Shown: piece by piece, positions 42,562-54,231 of the stretch
Position numbering within the stretch: the first letter of the stretch is position 1
Layout: the number at the start of each line of letters is the position of its first letter
DNA from: Chitinophaga sp. E66
Lineage (GTDB): Bacteria; Bacteroidota; Bacteroidia; Chitinophagales; Chitinophagaceae
Reading direction: 5' to 3'
Length of the DNA stretch: 64,000 bases
Assembly (NCBI GenBank): GCA_019285755.1
Contig: CP079103.1
Location: 1,364,001-1,428,000, forward strand
The notes under the pieces: generated by a model
What the model saw: the letters and a program-made list of their open reading frames with translations, nothing else
What the model was told of the DNA's origin: nothing
Database searches by the model: none
Made by a program: the position numbers and the translations under genes

Positions 42562-44107
42562 ATGCAAAGAATTACCAAATATACTTACGCGCTTTTACTC
42601 GGCGCAACCATGGGGCTCGCTTCCTGTGATAAGGGTTTTGAGGAGTTGAATATCAATCCCAACGCCTCCACTAAACCGAATGTCGATTACCTGTTCTCAC
42701 AAAGCATCCTGCAAGGGAACTACGTGTACGACCGAGTTTATTTCTACACCTCCTACATCACCTGTGGCGCTTTCGTGCAGCATTTCTCATTCGCCAAGGA
42801 AGTGACGCTGGCCGGTAGCGGCGATAAATACGGGCAGGTGGATGCTTATCAGGGCCAGTATTTCCGCTTCGCCTATACCAACGTGTTGACGACATTACAC
42901 GAGCTGATCCGCACGGCGGACGCCAATCCGGATCTGGTCAATAAAGCGGCTTCCGCGCGTATCTGGCGCGTACTGATCCAGCAAAGGATCACGGACCTGT
43001 ATGGCGACGTGCCTTATTCCGAAGCCGGCAAAGGCGCTACCGAAGGGGTGTTTCAGCCGAAGTACGATGCGCAGTCCGCTATTTACGACGGTATGCTCCG
43101 TGAACTGGAATCCGCCGCAGGCGCTTTCAACAACAGTAAACCGAAGTTCGGCGCCGCAGATTTCGTATACAAGGGCGATATCAACAAATGGAAAAAACTG
43201 GCGCATTCCCTCATGCTGCGCATCGCCATGCGCATGTCTAAAGCTGCGCCCGATAAGGCCCGTGAATGGGCGCAGAAAGCCATTGCCGGTGGTATCATCA
43301 CACAGGAGGAAGATCAGGCGGTGGTAGCTTATGGCAGCGGATCGCAGAACTATAACGTGAACCCCGTGGTATTCGAGATCGTAGGGCAGGACCTGAAACC
43401 CAGCTCCAAAGGGGCTGACAATACCGAGAACGGTAAATACAGCAAGACGTTCATCGATTTCCTCAAGTCCCGCAACGATCCCCGCTTGCCGGTGATTTCC
43501 GTGGTATGGAACGGCGGTGTGCCGGATACTTCCGCCACGCTTCAAAAAGGGATGCCCAACGGAACCGAAGTAAGGCCAAATGATTTTGTCACTTATTCCG
43601 AGCCTAACCCGGCTACGGTATTGCAGAACACGGCTCCGCTTATCGTCGTGTCTGCCGCGGAAATGCGCTTCCTGCTCAGCGAGGCGATCCTTCGCGCCTG
43701 GGCTACCGGCAATGCAGCACAGGTATACAAGGAAGGGATCGAGATCGCGATGCGGAACTGGGCGCTGTTCGGCGCGGCCGGCCGCATTCCGGCAGAAAAG
43801 ATCAATGCTTATACAGCGGCTAACGCGCTCAATACCGCCGCGCCTTTCAATGACCAGATGAACCAGATCCACAGCCAGTTCTGGGTGGCGTCTCTGTTCG
43901 ATGAGCAAGAGGCGTATGCGAACTGGCGGAGAACCGGCTTCCCGGTACTGACACCGGTGAATGCGAGAGATAATCAGACGAACGGCACTATCCCCGCCGA
44001 CTGCCTTACAGCAGAACGGAACAGGGCAGCAACCGCGGTAATTACGATGCCGCCTTTCCAGGCAGGGCGCAGATTTACTCACTACCCGCATCTGGTGGGA
44101 CAAATAA
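42562..44107 (+). CDS. SusD-like (SusD-2 type) outer-membrane lipoprotein
   Basis: About 515 residues. The lipoprotein signal is MQRITKYTYALLLGATMGLASC, then DKGFEELNINPNASTKPNVD, the start of the SusD-2-type family. Later strings are ITDLYGDVPYSEAGKG, KWKKLAHSLMLRIAMRMSKA, AAEMRFLLSEAILRAW and FDEQEAYANWRRTGFPVL. One C is missing from a C run near 43997. Restoring it gives PRRLPYS and a natural end TTRIWWDK at 44107. Without the correction the frame runs on falsely into the next gene. It would bind glycan at the cell surface and hand it to SusC. Confidence 0.92.
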
Positions 44108-44112
44108 TATCG

Positions 44113-46360
44113 ATGCGGTCATTTATCCTGACTTTTCTGTTGTACTTATTGACCATGCCAGCGACGAGAGCTCAGCGGACTGGCGCTCCCAAGGTGGAAG
44201 CGCCGGCCCCGCGGGCTGCGGAAAAGGCATCCGGCCCGTCTTCGCGGACGTTGCCTGCACCGGACATCTCTTCACTGATCCCGGCGCCGGCGGCATACCG
44301 CGCGTTGAAAGGCGCGCTCGTAATGTCTGCACCCGGTATAGAAGCTCCTGCGGCGTTCGCTCCTGCGGTAAATCTCCTGCGGGAATACTGGAAGCTGCAA
44401 TCGCCTGGCGGGGACAAGCAAATCGTGTTCTTTGTCGATACAATTTCCGTAAAGCACCCGGAAGGATATGCATTGCGCATTACGCCCGATCGGGCCACAA
44501 TCACTGTTCGCGATACGGCGGGTGCATTTCGTGCCGTGCAAACGCTTCGGCAGCTTGCCCGGATATCCAACGGTAAGGTAGCTTTGCCTGCATGCGAGAT
44601 CACGGACTTTCCGCGATTTGATTATCGCGGCATGCACCTGGATGTAGGGCGTCATTTCTTTTCGGTGGATTTCGTGAAGGGGTTCATTGATAGTCTCGCC
44701 CGTTATAAATTCAATACGTTTCACTGGCACCTGACGGAAGATCAGGGCTGGCGGATCGAGATCAAGCGATACCCCGGCTGCAATCGGTGGCCGCCTGGCG
44801 GAACGAAACGCTCGTCGGTCACAAGAAAGAACTGCCCCATCGCTTCGACGGGCAACGGTATGGCGGTTTTTACACACAGGACGAAGTACGTGAAATCGTA
44901 TCATATGCCGCGGCGCGCGGAATTGAAGTGATCCCTGAAATTGAGATGCCCGGTCATGCCCAGGCGGCTTTGGCCGCGTATCCTGGCTGGGATGTACAGG
45001 CGGCCCATACCAGACCGCCACTTTTTGGGGCGTGTTCGACGATGTATTCTGCGCGGGAAAAGACAGTACATTCGCATTCCTGGAAAATGTGCTGGAAGAA
45101 GTATTACCGCTATTCCCTTCTCAATACGTACACATCGGTGGCGACGAATGCCCCAAGACGCGGTGGAATGCCTGTCCTGCCTGCAAGCAGCGCATGGCGG
45201 ATGAAAAACTCCCTGATGCCGATGCCCTCCAGAGCTATTTCGTACGCCGTATCGGCAACTGGCTGAACGCCAGGGTAAAAAACTGATCGGCTGGGATGAG
45301 ATACTGGAAGGCGGCCTTGCGCCGGGAGCCACTGTTATGAGCTGGCGCGGCATGGAAGGCGCGGCTGCCGCCGCTGCGCAGGGGCATCGCCTCATCATGA
45401 CGCCGGAAGACGAGCTTTACTTCGATCATTACACATCTTTATACGACGACGAGCCCGTGGCCGCAGGGGGCTACACCCCATTGCGGGAAGTTTATGCCTG
45501 GGAGCCTCCTATGCCCGGGCAAATAACCGGTATCCAGGGGCAGCTCTGGAGCGAATACCTCCCGACGGAAAAACAAGCGCTTTACATGTTGCATCCCCGC
45601 CTGCTGGCGCTTGCCGAAACGGCCTGGGGCCCGGAGAATAAAAAATCATGGCCGTCTTTCCTGGAGCGCCTGCGGCAAAAGAGCCCTTCCCTCGTTCCAC
45701 AAGAAGTAGTCCTTCGAACAAGTACGCCTTCTCCCGGCGCCGTCCGTGTTTCCTGGAAGGCAACGGAAAAATATATTACCAGCTGGACAATGGCGCGGTA
45801 CAGACTTATACGGCGCCGTTCATCGTTCGGGAATCCGCCGTGTTGCAGGCCTGGAGCGCTGCAAGCACCTCGGGCAGAAAGCTCCGCCGTGCGCTCACGG
45901 TGCACCGGGCACAGGGGCGTCCATCAAACTTCAGCAACCACCTAATACGAAATACAACGCCGGTGCGGAGACGCTTGTCAACGGCATCTCCGGAACGCAC
46001 CGTTACAATGATGGCCAGTGGCTCGGATTTTCCGGGCGCAACCTGGAAGCGGTGGTGGACCTCGGCACAAAGAAACTCATCCGGCGGGTAGGGGTAAACA
46101 TCCTGAACTATCACTGGCAAAGGATGTGGGAGCCCGCCGTTTTTCAAATATTTACTTCACCTGATGGTCGGCAATATACGCCCGTCGCCGAGATCACTGA
46201 ATTTCCGGTGAATGGCATCAATGCCATAAGGTTGCCGGTAAACGCGGTAGAAGCTCGATTTGTGAAGTTCATAGCCCGCAGCAAAGGAGTGATCCCTGCC
46301 GGAGAATATGGCGCCGGTGGTAAAAGTATGTTGCTGGTGGATGAATTGATTATCGAATAA
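44113..46360 (+). CDS. GH20 beta-N-acetylhexosaminidase
   Basis: About 749 residues. A signal peptide (MRSFILTFLLYLLTMPATRA) precedes the GH20b N-domain (ISSLIPAPAAYRALKGALVM, ITVRDTAGAFRAVQTLRQL). The catalytic TIM barrel carries RGMHLDVGRHFF, FNTFHWHLTEDQGWRIEIKR, GIEVIPEIEMPGHAQAALAA and the Asp-Glu pair in YVHIGGDECPKTRW. A chitobiase-type C-domain and an F5/8-C (discoidin-like) domain (YNDGQWLGF, VGVNILNYHWQRMWEP) follow. The enzyme removes terminal GlcNAc or GalNAc by substrate-assisted catalysis, probably in the periplasm or at the surface. It starts six bases after SusD and ends 11 bases before GntP. Breaks lie near 44785, 45000, 45285 and 45710. Confidence 0.92.
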
Positions 46361-46370
46361 AAATGGACGG

Positions 46371-47672
46371 ATGGCTTTTGTGATCGTTGCGGTCTGTATA
46401 CTTTTGCTGATTCTTTTATTGACCTGGGGAAAGATGAACGCTTTCCTTGCGTTTCTGCTGGTTTCGGTCATCGGCGGCGTATGGCTGGGGCTCCCGCTGC
46501 CGCGTATCCCCGGCGTATTGCAGAAGGGTATCGGAGATACGGTCGGCGGCCTGCTGTCGATTCTCGCGCTTGGCGCTATGCTGGGGAAGCTGGTGGCTGA
46601 GAGCGGGGCTGCAAAGCAGATCGCGCAGTCGCTCATGGAGCTGTTCGGGCCGAAATATGTACAATGGGCATTGTTGGCGGCGGGTTTCATCATCGGCATA
46701 CCGCTCTTTTATGGTGTGGGCTTTGTGCTGATGGTACCGCTCATTTTCTCCGTTATTTACAGGTATAAGTTGCCTGCCGTGGCCACGGGGCTTCCGGCAT
46801 TGGCGGCCTTGTCGGTAACGCATGGCTTTTTGCCGCCGCATCCGTCGCCGGTGGCGTTGGTGGGAGAGTTTGGCGCCGATATGGGGAAGACGCTGTTATA
46901 CGGTCTTGCTGTGGCCGTTCCGGCGATCCTCATAGCCGGACCGCTCTTCTCCATGCTGCTCAGGCGCATGCCCGTTGGGGAGCCCGCAATGTTCCGGGCG
47001 CCGGACAACGATGATGAGCCGCTGCCAGGTAAAACCGCAAGTTTCCTTACTGCGCTGTTGCCCGTTCTGCTCCTCATGGCCGGAGCCATCGCGCAGCACT
47101 TCCTGCCGGAAGCGGCCTGGCTCCGGTTTGCCGCCGATCCGGCGATAGTGATGTTGTTGTGTATCTTTGCCGCAACGATAGCGCTCGGCCTGATGCAGGG
47201 AAAGGATATGGCCGCCGTGATGCGCATTTGCGGCGATGCGGTGAAGGATATCGCGCCGGTGTTGTTGGTGATCGCAGGCGCAGGGTGCCTGAAGCAGGTA
47301 TTGGCCGAAACGGGCGTTAGCCGGCAGATCGCGGAAGCTATGCAGTCGTGGCCCGTGCCGCCGCTGGTGTTGGGATGGATGATGGCCGCCTTTATCCGCG
47401 CATGCGTAGGTTCAGCCACCATCGCGGGGCTGACGGCCGCGGGAATGGTGGCGCCAATGGTTCAGGCCGGGCTGGCAGATCCTAACCTGATGGTGCTGTC
47501 GGTAGGGGCAGGGAGCCTGATGTTCTCACATGTTAATGATGCGGGTTTCTGGATGTTCCGTGAATATTTTTCCCTCAGCATCAGAAATACCCTGCTGTCA
47601 TGGTCCGTCATGGAAACGCTGGTAGGCATCGCCGGACTGGCTGGCGTATTGATTTTACAAATGATCTTATAA
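46371..47672 (+). CDS. GntP family gluconate/sugar-acid:H+ symporter
   Basis: 433 residues, uninterrupted, 11-12 hydrophobic segments. Family text: GDTVGGLLSILALGAMLGKL, IIGIPLFYGVGFVLMVPLIF, THGFLPPHPSPVAL, FIRACVGSATIAGLTAAGMV and SLMFSHVNDAGFWMFREYF. GntP permeases take up gluconate, other aldonates, and sometimes hydroxy or amino acids (e.g. D-serine). It sits in the inner membrane behind a SusCD-GH20 module and before RidA and a sugar kinase, so a sugar acid is the likeliest cargo here. The start at 46371 avoids an out-of-frame ATG eight bases earlier. Confidence 0.93.
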   Translation: MAFVIVAVCILLLILLLTWGKMNAFLAFLLVSVIGGVWLGLPLPRIPGVLQKGIGDTVGGLLSILALGAMLGKLVAESGAAKQIAQSLMELFGPKYVQWALLAAGFIIGIPLFYGVGFVLMVPLIFSVIYRYKLPAVATGLPALAALSVTHGFLPPHPSPVALVGEFGADMGKTLLYGLAVAVPAILIAGPLFSMLLRRMPVGEPAMFRAPDNDDEPLPGKTASFLTALLPVLLLMAGAIAQHFLPEAAWLRFAADPAIVMLLCIFAATIALGLMQGKDMAAVMRICGDAVKDIAPVLLVIAGAGCLKQVLAETGVSRQIAEAMQSWPVPPLVLGWMMAAFIRACVGSATIAGLTAAGMVAPMVQAGLADPNLMVLSVGAGSLMFSHVNDAGFWMFREYFSLSIRNTLLSWSVMETLVGIAGLAGVLILQMIL

Positions 47673-47687
47673 AAAACAGGATATCTT

Positions 47688-48156
47688 ATGAATTACAATG
47701 CAGAAGAGCAGTTTGAGAAAACGGGATTGGAATTGCCGCCGGCGCCGCGCCGCTGGGTGTTTACAAGCCCTGCCTGGTAGACGGGAAGTATCTTTACCTG
47801 TCTGGCCATGGGCCCGTGCAGAACGACAAATCCCTCATCATCGGCCGCATCGGCAAAGATATGGACATAGAAGCCGGCAAGCTGGCAGCGCGGCAGGTGG
47901 GGCTCACGATGCTTTCAACCATCAAAGCGAACCTGGGCAGCCTCAACCGTGTGAAGCGCGTGATCAAAGTGCTGGGCATGGTGAATTGTACGCCTGAGTT
48001 TGAAAGGCACCCGTATGTGATCAATGGTTGCAGCGAATTGTTCGCAGCGGTCTGGGGAACGGAAAACGGGATTGGCGTACGCAGCGCCGTGGGCTTCGGT
48101 TCTCTGCCCGACAACATTCCGTAGAAATCGAAGCGCTGTTCGAACTGCATGATTGA
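47688..48156 (+). CDS. RidA/YjgF-family protein
   Basis: About 156 residues. It opens MNYNAEEQFEKTGLELPPAP. After correction of one break near 47742 it continues LGVYKPCLVDGKYLYLSGHG, then MLSTIKANLGSLNRVKRVIK-VLGMVN and GVRSAVGFGSLP. A second break near 48120 restores the end VEIEALFELHD at 48156. RidA proteins hydrolyse reactive enamine/imine intermediates made by PLP enzymes such as ammonia-lyases. Its place between a sugar-acid permease and a sugar-acid kinase hints at an amino-sugar-acid dehydratase elsewhere in the genome. Confidence 0.85.
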
Positions 48157-48205
48157 TGATCGCGAATACAGGGAAAAAAATTACATTGCCGGAAAATCAC
48201 CGGAT

Positions 48206-49227
48206 ATGCAACCTGCTCTTACCGCATTCGGAGAATTATTGCTGAGGCTGCACAGCGGGAGCGAAAGCCGTTTCCTGCATGCAACCGGCTATGTCCGTAT
48301 TACGCCGGTTCGGAAGCGAACCTGTGCGTTTTGCTGGCAAGACTGGGTATACAAACGCAATATATTACGCGGGTGCCGGACCACGATCTGTCGTTGGCCG
48401 GCATCGCGCAATTGCGCGGGCATGGTGTCGGCGTTCAGCATGTGCAGTATGGCGGGCATAAACTGGGACTGTATTTTTCTGAAACCGGTAATCACATCCG
48501 CCCTGTCCAGGTGATCTACGACCGTGCAGGCAGCGCTTTCTCCGAGCTCGGACCCGGAATGACCGACTGGCAAAAAGTGCTGGAAGGGCAGACCCATTTT
48601 CATTGGACAGGCGTATCACCCGCCCTGTCTCCTTCGGTGGCGGAAGTTTGTGCGGAAGGAATCTGTGCAGCGCGGGAAAAGGGGCTCACCATCACGGCGG
48701 ACTTCAATTACCGCTCACGCCTCTGGCAGTATGGCAAACATCCCAAAGAAGTAATGCCTGGCCTGCTGGCGCATGCGCATATTACCGTCGCGGACCTTGA
48801 CGCATGTCAGGTTTATTTTGGCATGACGCCCGACCCCGCACGCTCCTGGGAGCGCCAGTTCGAAGCGGCGGCCCTGGAACTGAAAGAGCGGTTCATGCCT
48901 GGACTGCAGGCGGTGGCCATGAGCTTCCGCGTGAAGGAAGATGGCCAACTCAAATACACGGCCGCCCTCATGACCGGCGGGCAAATTTATTTCAGCCGGC
49001 TTAAAGTGCCGCTGCCGCAGGTGCGCGAAAGCATCGGCACAGGCGATGCCTTTTCCGGCGGGCTGCTATATGCCCTTATGACGGGCCTCCCGCCGCAGGA
49101 AGCCATCGACTTCGCTACGGCCTGCGGTATCCTTAAGCAGAGCGTGCCGGGCGACTGGCCCCTGTTCTCCCGCAACGAAGTGGATGCCATGATGAGCCAC
49201 GGCATCAATACCCGTATCTCCCGTTAG
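48206..49227 (+). CDS. PfkB family carbohydrate kinase, 2-keto-3-deoxygluconate kinase-like
   Basis: About 340 residues. MQPALTAFGELLLRL, then a corrected GSEANLCVLLARLG (break near 48300), TRVPDHDLSLAGIAQLRGHGV, ADFNYRSRLWQYGK and the C-terminal PfkB signature IGTGDAFSGGLLYALMTGLP, with the catalytic Asp in GTGDAF. Overall it is most like 2-keto-3-deoxygluconate (KDG) kinases. It would feed KDG-6-phosphate to an aldolase. It is the last gene of the locus and its stop lies only four bases from the stop of the convergent STAND gene. A start at 48206 fits the family better than an in-frame ATG 19 codons upstream. Confidence 0.88.
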
Positions 49228-49231
49228 ATTA

Positions 49232-52200
49232 TTATTTGAAATGTAACCCCAGTTCCCGGAAGCGTTTTTTATCCGTAATGGGCTTCACCGGCGATCCCGG
49301 TGCATAGAGCATCGACCAAACGGACGCGCGGTCGAAGACATTGAGGCGCGAGGTGTCGTTGGCAAAGATGGTCAGGTAGCGGTCGCGGGCATAGAAGAAC
49401 GTCTGGCCGCCGGTAGCCATGCCATACAGATCGTTGGAGGTGATAAGCAGCCCCTTTTTGATCTTCAGCTGGCTGTCGAGCACCAACAACCGGTTATCCT
49501 GGGTATAGACCATAAGATCGCCCGTGGCCTGGTTGAACTGGAAGTTCTTAACTCCCTCCGGAACAATGAAGTTTTGCTGTGCGCCCTTTTCCCGGAGACT
49601 GTACCTTGTCAACGTGTCTGCCGGGTCTTTCGGTTGCCCCGCTGCGGCCTGCGTATGCCGCAGCATGATAGCGAACCCTTTACCCGTATGGATACCCACC
49701 GGGGTGCCGGGGAGATAGTCGGAATAACCGTTCGATATGCCGGAAACGTTGACGCCTACAAGATTACGAACCGGGTTGTACAGGTATTCGCTTCTTTCCG
49801 CCAATACCGCAGTAAATAATCCTGTTGAGAGGTTCCCGTATGCATAGTCGATATCCTTATCCGAAGGCGCATCGTAGGTGAGGGTGTCGGTCCCGTTAAG
49901 AATATGGCATACGGATGTGCTGCCCCAGAGAGGTGCCCCTTCGGCAGTAAAGTCGGTATATGTGATCTCGTCGGCTATCTTATGTAACAACTCCCCATGT
50001 TCATTGTAAACCCGCAATACGGGTTCTATATTGAAGCCATCTATTTCTAATGTCATGAATTTGCGGCGGTCGCGCGAAATGGTGATCGGGTATGAAATGG
50101 GGAGGCGGGCTATCACTTGACCGGTGCTGTTCAGTAACATCAGGCTATCGAGTCCATGCTCCTGTATGGAACAAGCAGATTTCCGTTCGCGAGTGCCTGC
50201 AAGTTGTAGGACTCTTCACCATCATTAATGAACCGTACGATGCTGGGGAGGTCGTAAATCTGTTGCCATTTTTCAAGCGGGATAGGGATTTTCACATCTT
50301 TTATGCAATCATACAGGAACGCTTCGTTTCTGAACTCAAAGATCAATCTGGCCGCGCGTTTACCTCTTTTATTGAAAGCTCTGTCAGGTTCCTGTGAAGC
50401 AACATATTCCTGGCGTACTACGCGCTTGCAAACCAATGCCAGGTGCGATCCATTCACGAAGTAGGCGTATGATACGGAATCAAAATTGGCGAACACCGCA
50501 CCTTGTATGGTGCTTAGCTGGTAGGATTTGAGCGAGTCCTGGTTTTCCTTTGGGAGGGTGTTGAATAGTACAAGCTTGCCATCGTCCGACAGATCGATGT
50601 CCACCGGGTCTACCCTCACAAAAGGCATCGTATAAGATGAAACGGCAAAGAGTGCCTGGGATTTCTGCAGTTGCATAATTTCCAGTAGTTTCTCATCCAC
50701 CATTTTTGCATCTTCACCAGTAACTTTTTCCGGAAGATATCAAATAGCCCTAACGCAGTAGCCGCATCCTTATCCGCGAGATCGAATCCCATATAAACGA
50801 GGCTTTCGTTTCTATTGAATTCCCGCGTCAGTTTACGGGTATAAAAGATAAATCCTGTTATCACCGCCAGCAAAACCGCCCCGATGATCCATCCCAGCCG
50901 CCAGATACGCTGACGGTTTTTCTGGCGCTTTTCTTTCGCCAACTCCGCATGCCGCCTGTGCATGCTCGACTTGTAGAATTCCATCACTTCGGGCGGCAGG
51001 CTCAGGCGCTTCATGTAAGGCTCGTAAGATGCGATCTCCCGCAGGCTCAGTAGCTCGCTGGTATTGTTTTTAAAACCTTCGTACCGGCTGATGATCTGTT
51101 TTTCTGTGAAACCTGTGCGGCGTTGTTCCTCCGTCCGCCGGTTGTCGATCAGGCCGGCGAGGATGTCGTGCGCCAGTTCATAAGTCTGCCCGTCGGTCCG
51201 CAGGATTTTATTCTTCTCCAGTTCCGACAGGCAGCTGGTCATCAGCGCAGATGAGCGCCCCTGCAGATACGGTGGCACGATGCCCGTGAACCAGATGCTG
51301 TCGTTCACACGGGCAAAGGGGATGGGCCGTTTGGTGCCTTCATTGGTAACAAAAGCATCCAGCACATTGGCCACGAAATCGTCTTCTATCTGCGGAAACA
51401 GTTGTTCGAGTTCTTCCTGTATCACATGGATGCGCTCGTGCATAAAGCGGTCCAGCACATTCTGCAGATTACCGAACTGCCGGATGATCGTGCTGTTGAT
51501 GCGCAACAACGGCCAGTTGGAATCTGTCGCCTCTGTTTTGTCTGGCGTGTTCATGTAGACCGTCCGCCAGAGCTGATCGAGATAGATCTGCAAATAAGGG
51601 AGCGATACGGTTTGCCGTTCGGCCAGCACGGCGATGATTTCTTTTGCATTGTCCGCCCCCTGTTCCAGCTGGATGTTAAACCGCTCGCACGACCGCAGTA
51701 TCACTTCTTCCACGTTCCGGTTGTTCATCGGCTCGATGCGCAGGCGGCGGTTGCAGAAATCGGGAATATCTTTCTCAAACCGGCTGAGCCCTGCAAAGAA
51801 CTCTTCCCGCATGATAAACAGGAAATTGCAGAACTGTAGCTCTGGGTCATTTAAGATATGGTCGATGATGCCGATGATCGTCTTCTTCTCCTCTTCGCTG
51901 CCCATGATCAGCAACTCCTCGAACTGGTCGAAGATGAGATGTACCGGCCGCATGTAGCGGAGGTTGATGCCTCTGAGGGCCGCAATGATCTTTTCCTTGA
52001 TAACACCGGGGGCAGGACGGGCACGCAGGGTTTGTGGGGCTTGCTGGTATTGCCTCGCGCCAGATAGGGCATTGGTGGTTAGCTCCATATTGGCCCGCGG
52101 GTCTGCGGCAGTGATTGTGGCATCCAGGAGAGAATCGATCAGGTGATCGCCACGGCGGATGAAAAGGGGTACCAGTCGGTATCATACATCCTGTTCATCA

Positions 52201-52381
52201 GGCCGCATTGCACGATGCTGGTTTTACCGGTGCCGCTGGTGCCATATACCAATACCAGCCGGTTTTTCTGAATGTGCTGGTATAACGTTTCTACTTCTTC
52301 GTCCCGGCCAAAGAAAATGCTGATATCGTCCCGTCCGTATGGATCGAGAAATTTAAAGGGGCTGTGAAGGATGCTGGTCAT
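49232..52381 (-). CDS. Membrane-anchored STAND (nSTAND-type) NTPase
   Basis: About 1050 residues. It starts MTSILHSPFKFLDPYGRDDI. The Walker A is VYGTSGTGKTS (about 52211-52243) and the Walker B LIFDQFEELLIMG. Sensor and winged-helix regions follow (FCNFLFIMREEFFAGLSRFE, ELAHDILAGLI). A single membrane segment (LGWIIGAVLLAVITGFIFYT) is at about residue 495. The remaining ~540 residues are beta-rich, propeller-like sensor text (LSDDGKLVLFNTLP, YDYAYGNLSTG-type blades, ATGDLMVYTQDNRLLVLDSQ). STAND NTPases are signal-triggered oligomerising switches. Its ATG overlaps the CHAT stop by one base (TAATG), so the two are translationally coupled. Breaks lie near 52165, 50715 and 50150. Confidence 0.85.
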
Positions 52382-54231
52382 TACGGTTGCGTTGTTAAGG
52401 CTTGCTGGGCGAATAGTTTAAATGCGACGAGCTGCTGGCATACGGCTTCGTATCGCACCTGCTCCTGGCGTTTGGTACGGTCGAACGGACGGTTGATATT
52501 GATCCGTGCGAAGTCCCTTTCCTCGTCGGGCTTCATGACGGAGCGGAACACGTACACATCGGACTGTTCTTCATATTGCCCGAATATGACCAGTTTGGAT
52601 TGATCCGCGTATTTCTCAAAGGTGTTGACGTCTATGACGAGCGGGGACAGGTTGAGGAATTCCAGCGTGTCGCCTTTATACTGGCGCCTTTCCACGTTGT
52701 GGATAGTGGGCAGTTGTTTGGTGAGGACCACGCCGCTGTTGTCCAGGTGCTGGGCCAGGAGGTAGAAGTTAATTTCGTTGGATGCGTTGGAGTTCATCAG
52801 TTTGATCACCTGGTGGTCGAACAGCGTATTGGTATCATGGCGGTATTTGTTGATATGGATATTCTGGATGCTGGTAAGGGTATAGCGGTGCAGAAAGCCA
52901 AGCTTTTCAAACACCTTGCACAGCATGGCTTCCGCACGGATACATAATTCCGGAACGGCGGCTTCCATGACGCGGTTGGATTTGGATGCCCCATAGCCCG
53001 TATAGGTGACGGAGCGGATATATTGCAGGAACTCGCAGGCTTCGCCGAAGGATTTGTTGTTCGGGTCATCGTCTCGCAGGGTGGATAGTTCGCTCACGAA
53101 ATAGGAGACATTGGGTATGGTGTCTATATATTTCCGGATGGCGCGGATGAGGGAAGAGTAGTCGTACACAGACCTGTCTGCGATGGATAAACTGAAGTAT
53201 TTATCCAGCAGCGACATCATCTCGTCCGGCAGGTTGGGCACAGTGCCTTTGATCTTCAGCTCCCAGAGTTGTGAGATCATGATAATGCCCATGAATTCCG
53301 ATGCGATATGAAAGACGCGGCCCAGTTGCTGCAGCCGCGCGAAGTCGGGTTTCTTTTGTCGCCCCCTGAACATCGGCGGCAAAGAGGATATTCAACTGGC
53401 TGGCCACGGGCAGCGGCAGGGCACTGATGATCGCCATCTGGATGACGTTGTCTTCGTTATCGATGATCTCCGTCTGCCGTTGTGCTTCCAGCCGTATGGC
53501 GGGGGCGTTGCCTGCTTCCACCAACGCGGTGAAGCAGGTCTTCCGCAGTTCGTCATTCGGGTCATAATCGGGTAATGGGCCGCCCGGAGCGCTGGGCAGG
53601 GGCTTTGGTCTACCGCTGCCGCCGTGTTGAAGAAAAGGCCCCAGAATGGTTCGCGCGGGGTTTTGCCGGGTAGATTGAGGTCGCGCGGGGCGGGGGCGTC
53701 CACACCCAGGGCGGCGGAGGAAGCAAGTTGCGCTGCGGCCAGGGCTGCATCGAAAGCCTGGCGGATGCTCATGCTTTTGTTACATACATTCTGGAAGAAT
53801 TCCGTACCGAATATACGGGCCGAACGATCGTTAATGGCGGCGGAGGTGGCGATGACTGCCGGTACGCCAAGGGCGAGAAGCTGGTCTACCTGTGCACCCG
53901 TGGAGCAGCCATTGAGGATAACCAGCCGGAGGTTCCCGGCATCTGCACTGGGCTTCAGCTGGAAGGCGAGGCCCTGTCCGTTGGCGGCCTGGTCGTTGAA
54001 CAATAGCGATTGCTCGCCGGCATGACCTGCATAGTGGAAAATGGCAATGTCCGCCCCGTAGGTAGAAAATGCGGTGTTGATGTTGGAAACGGTAGCGAAA
54101 GACTCCCGGTGAACACTATAATTTCCCCGGTTTGCTGCGTTCAGGGTATTATGGATGCCTTCGTCTTCCTCCGTAACCGATTGCAGGGGCGCCTGCGGAT
54201 GATTTGCAAAGGCAATGATGATCTTTTTCAT
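52381..54231 (-). CDS. CHAT-domain caspase-like protease with helical C-terminal domain
   Basis: About 617 residues. The N-terminal ~230 residues form a CHAT peptidase. IAIFHYAGHAGEQSLL holds the catalytic His (54022-54024) and LVILNGCSTGAQVDQLLALG the Cys (53905-53907). VPAVIATSAAINDRSARIF and MSIRQAFDAALAAAQLA match the family. The C-terminal ~330 residues are mainly helical (ARLQQLGRVFHIASEFMGII, DKYFSLSIADRSVYDYSSLI, RAEAMLCKVFEKLGFLHRYT) and not assigned; they may be an adaptor that docks on the STAND partner. Breaks lie near 53590 and 53375. CHAT proteases are usually activated by STAND or TPR partners. Divergent from the caspase gene at 54431. Confidence 0.87.

Noticed and set aside
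42562..44931. A 789-residue SusD-GH20 fusion protein
   Set aside because: It arises from one missing C near 43997. With the base restored, SusD ends naturally with a typical TTRIWWDK tail at 44107 and GH20 has its own signal peptide at 44113.
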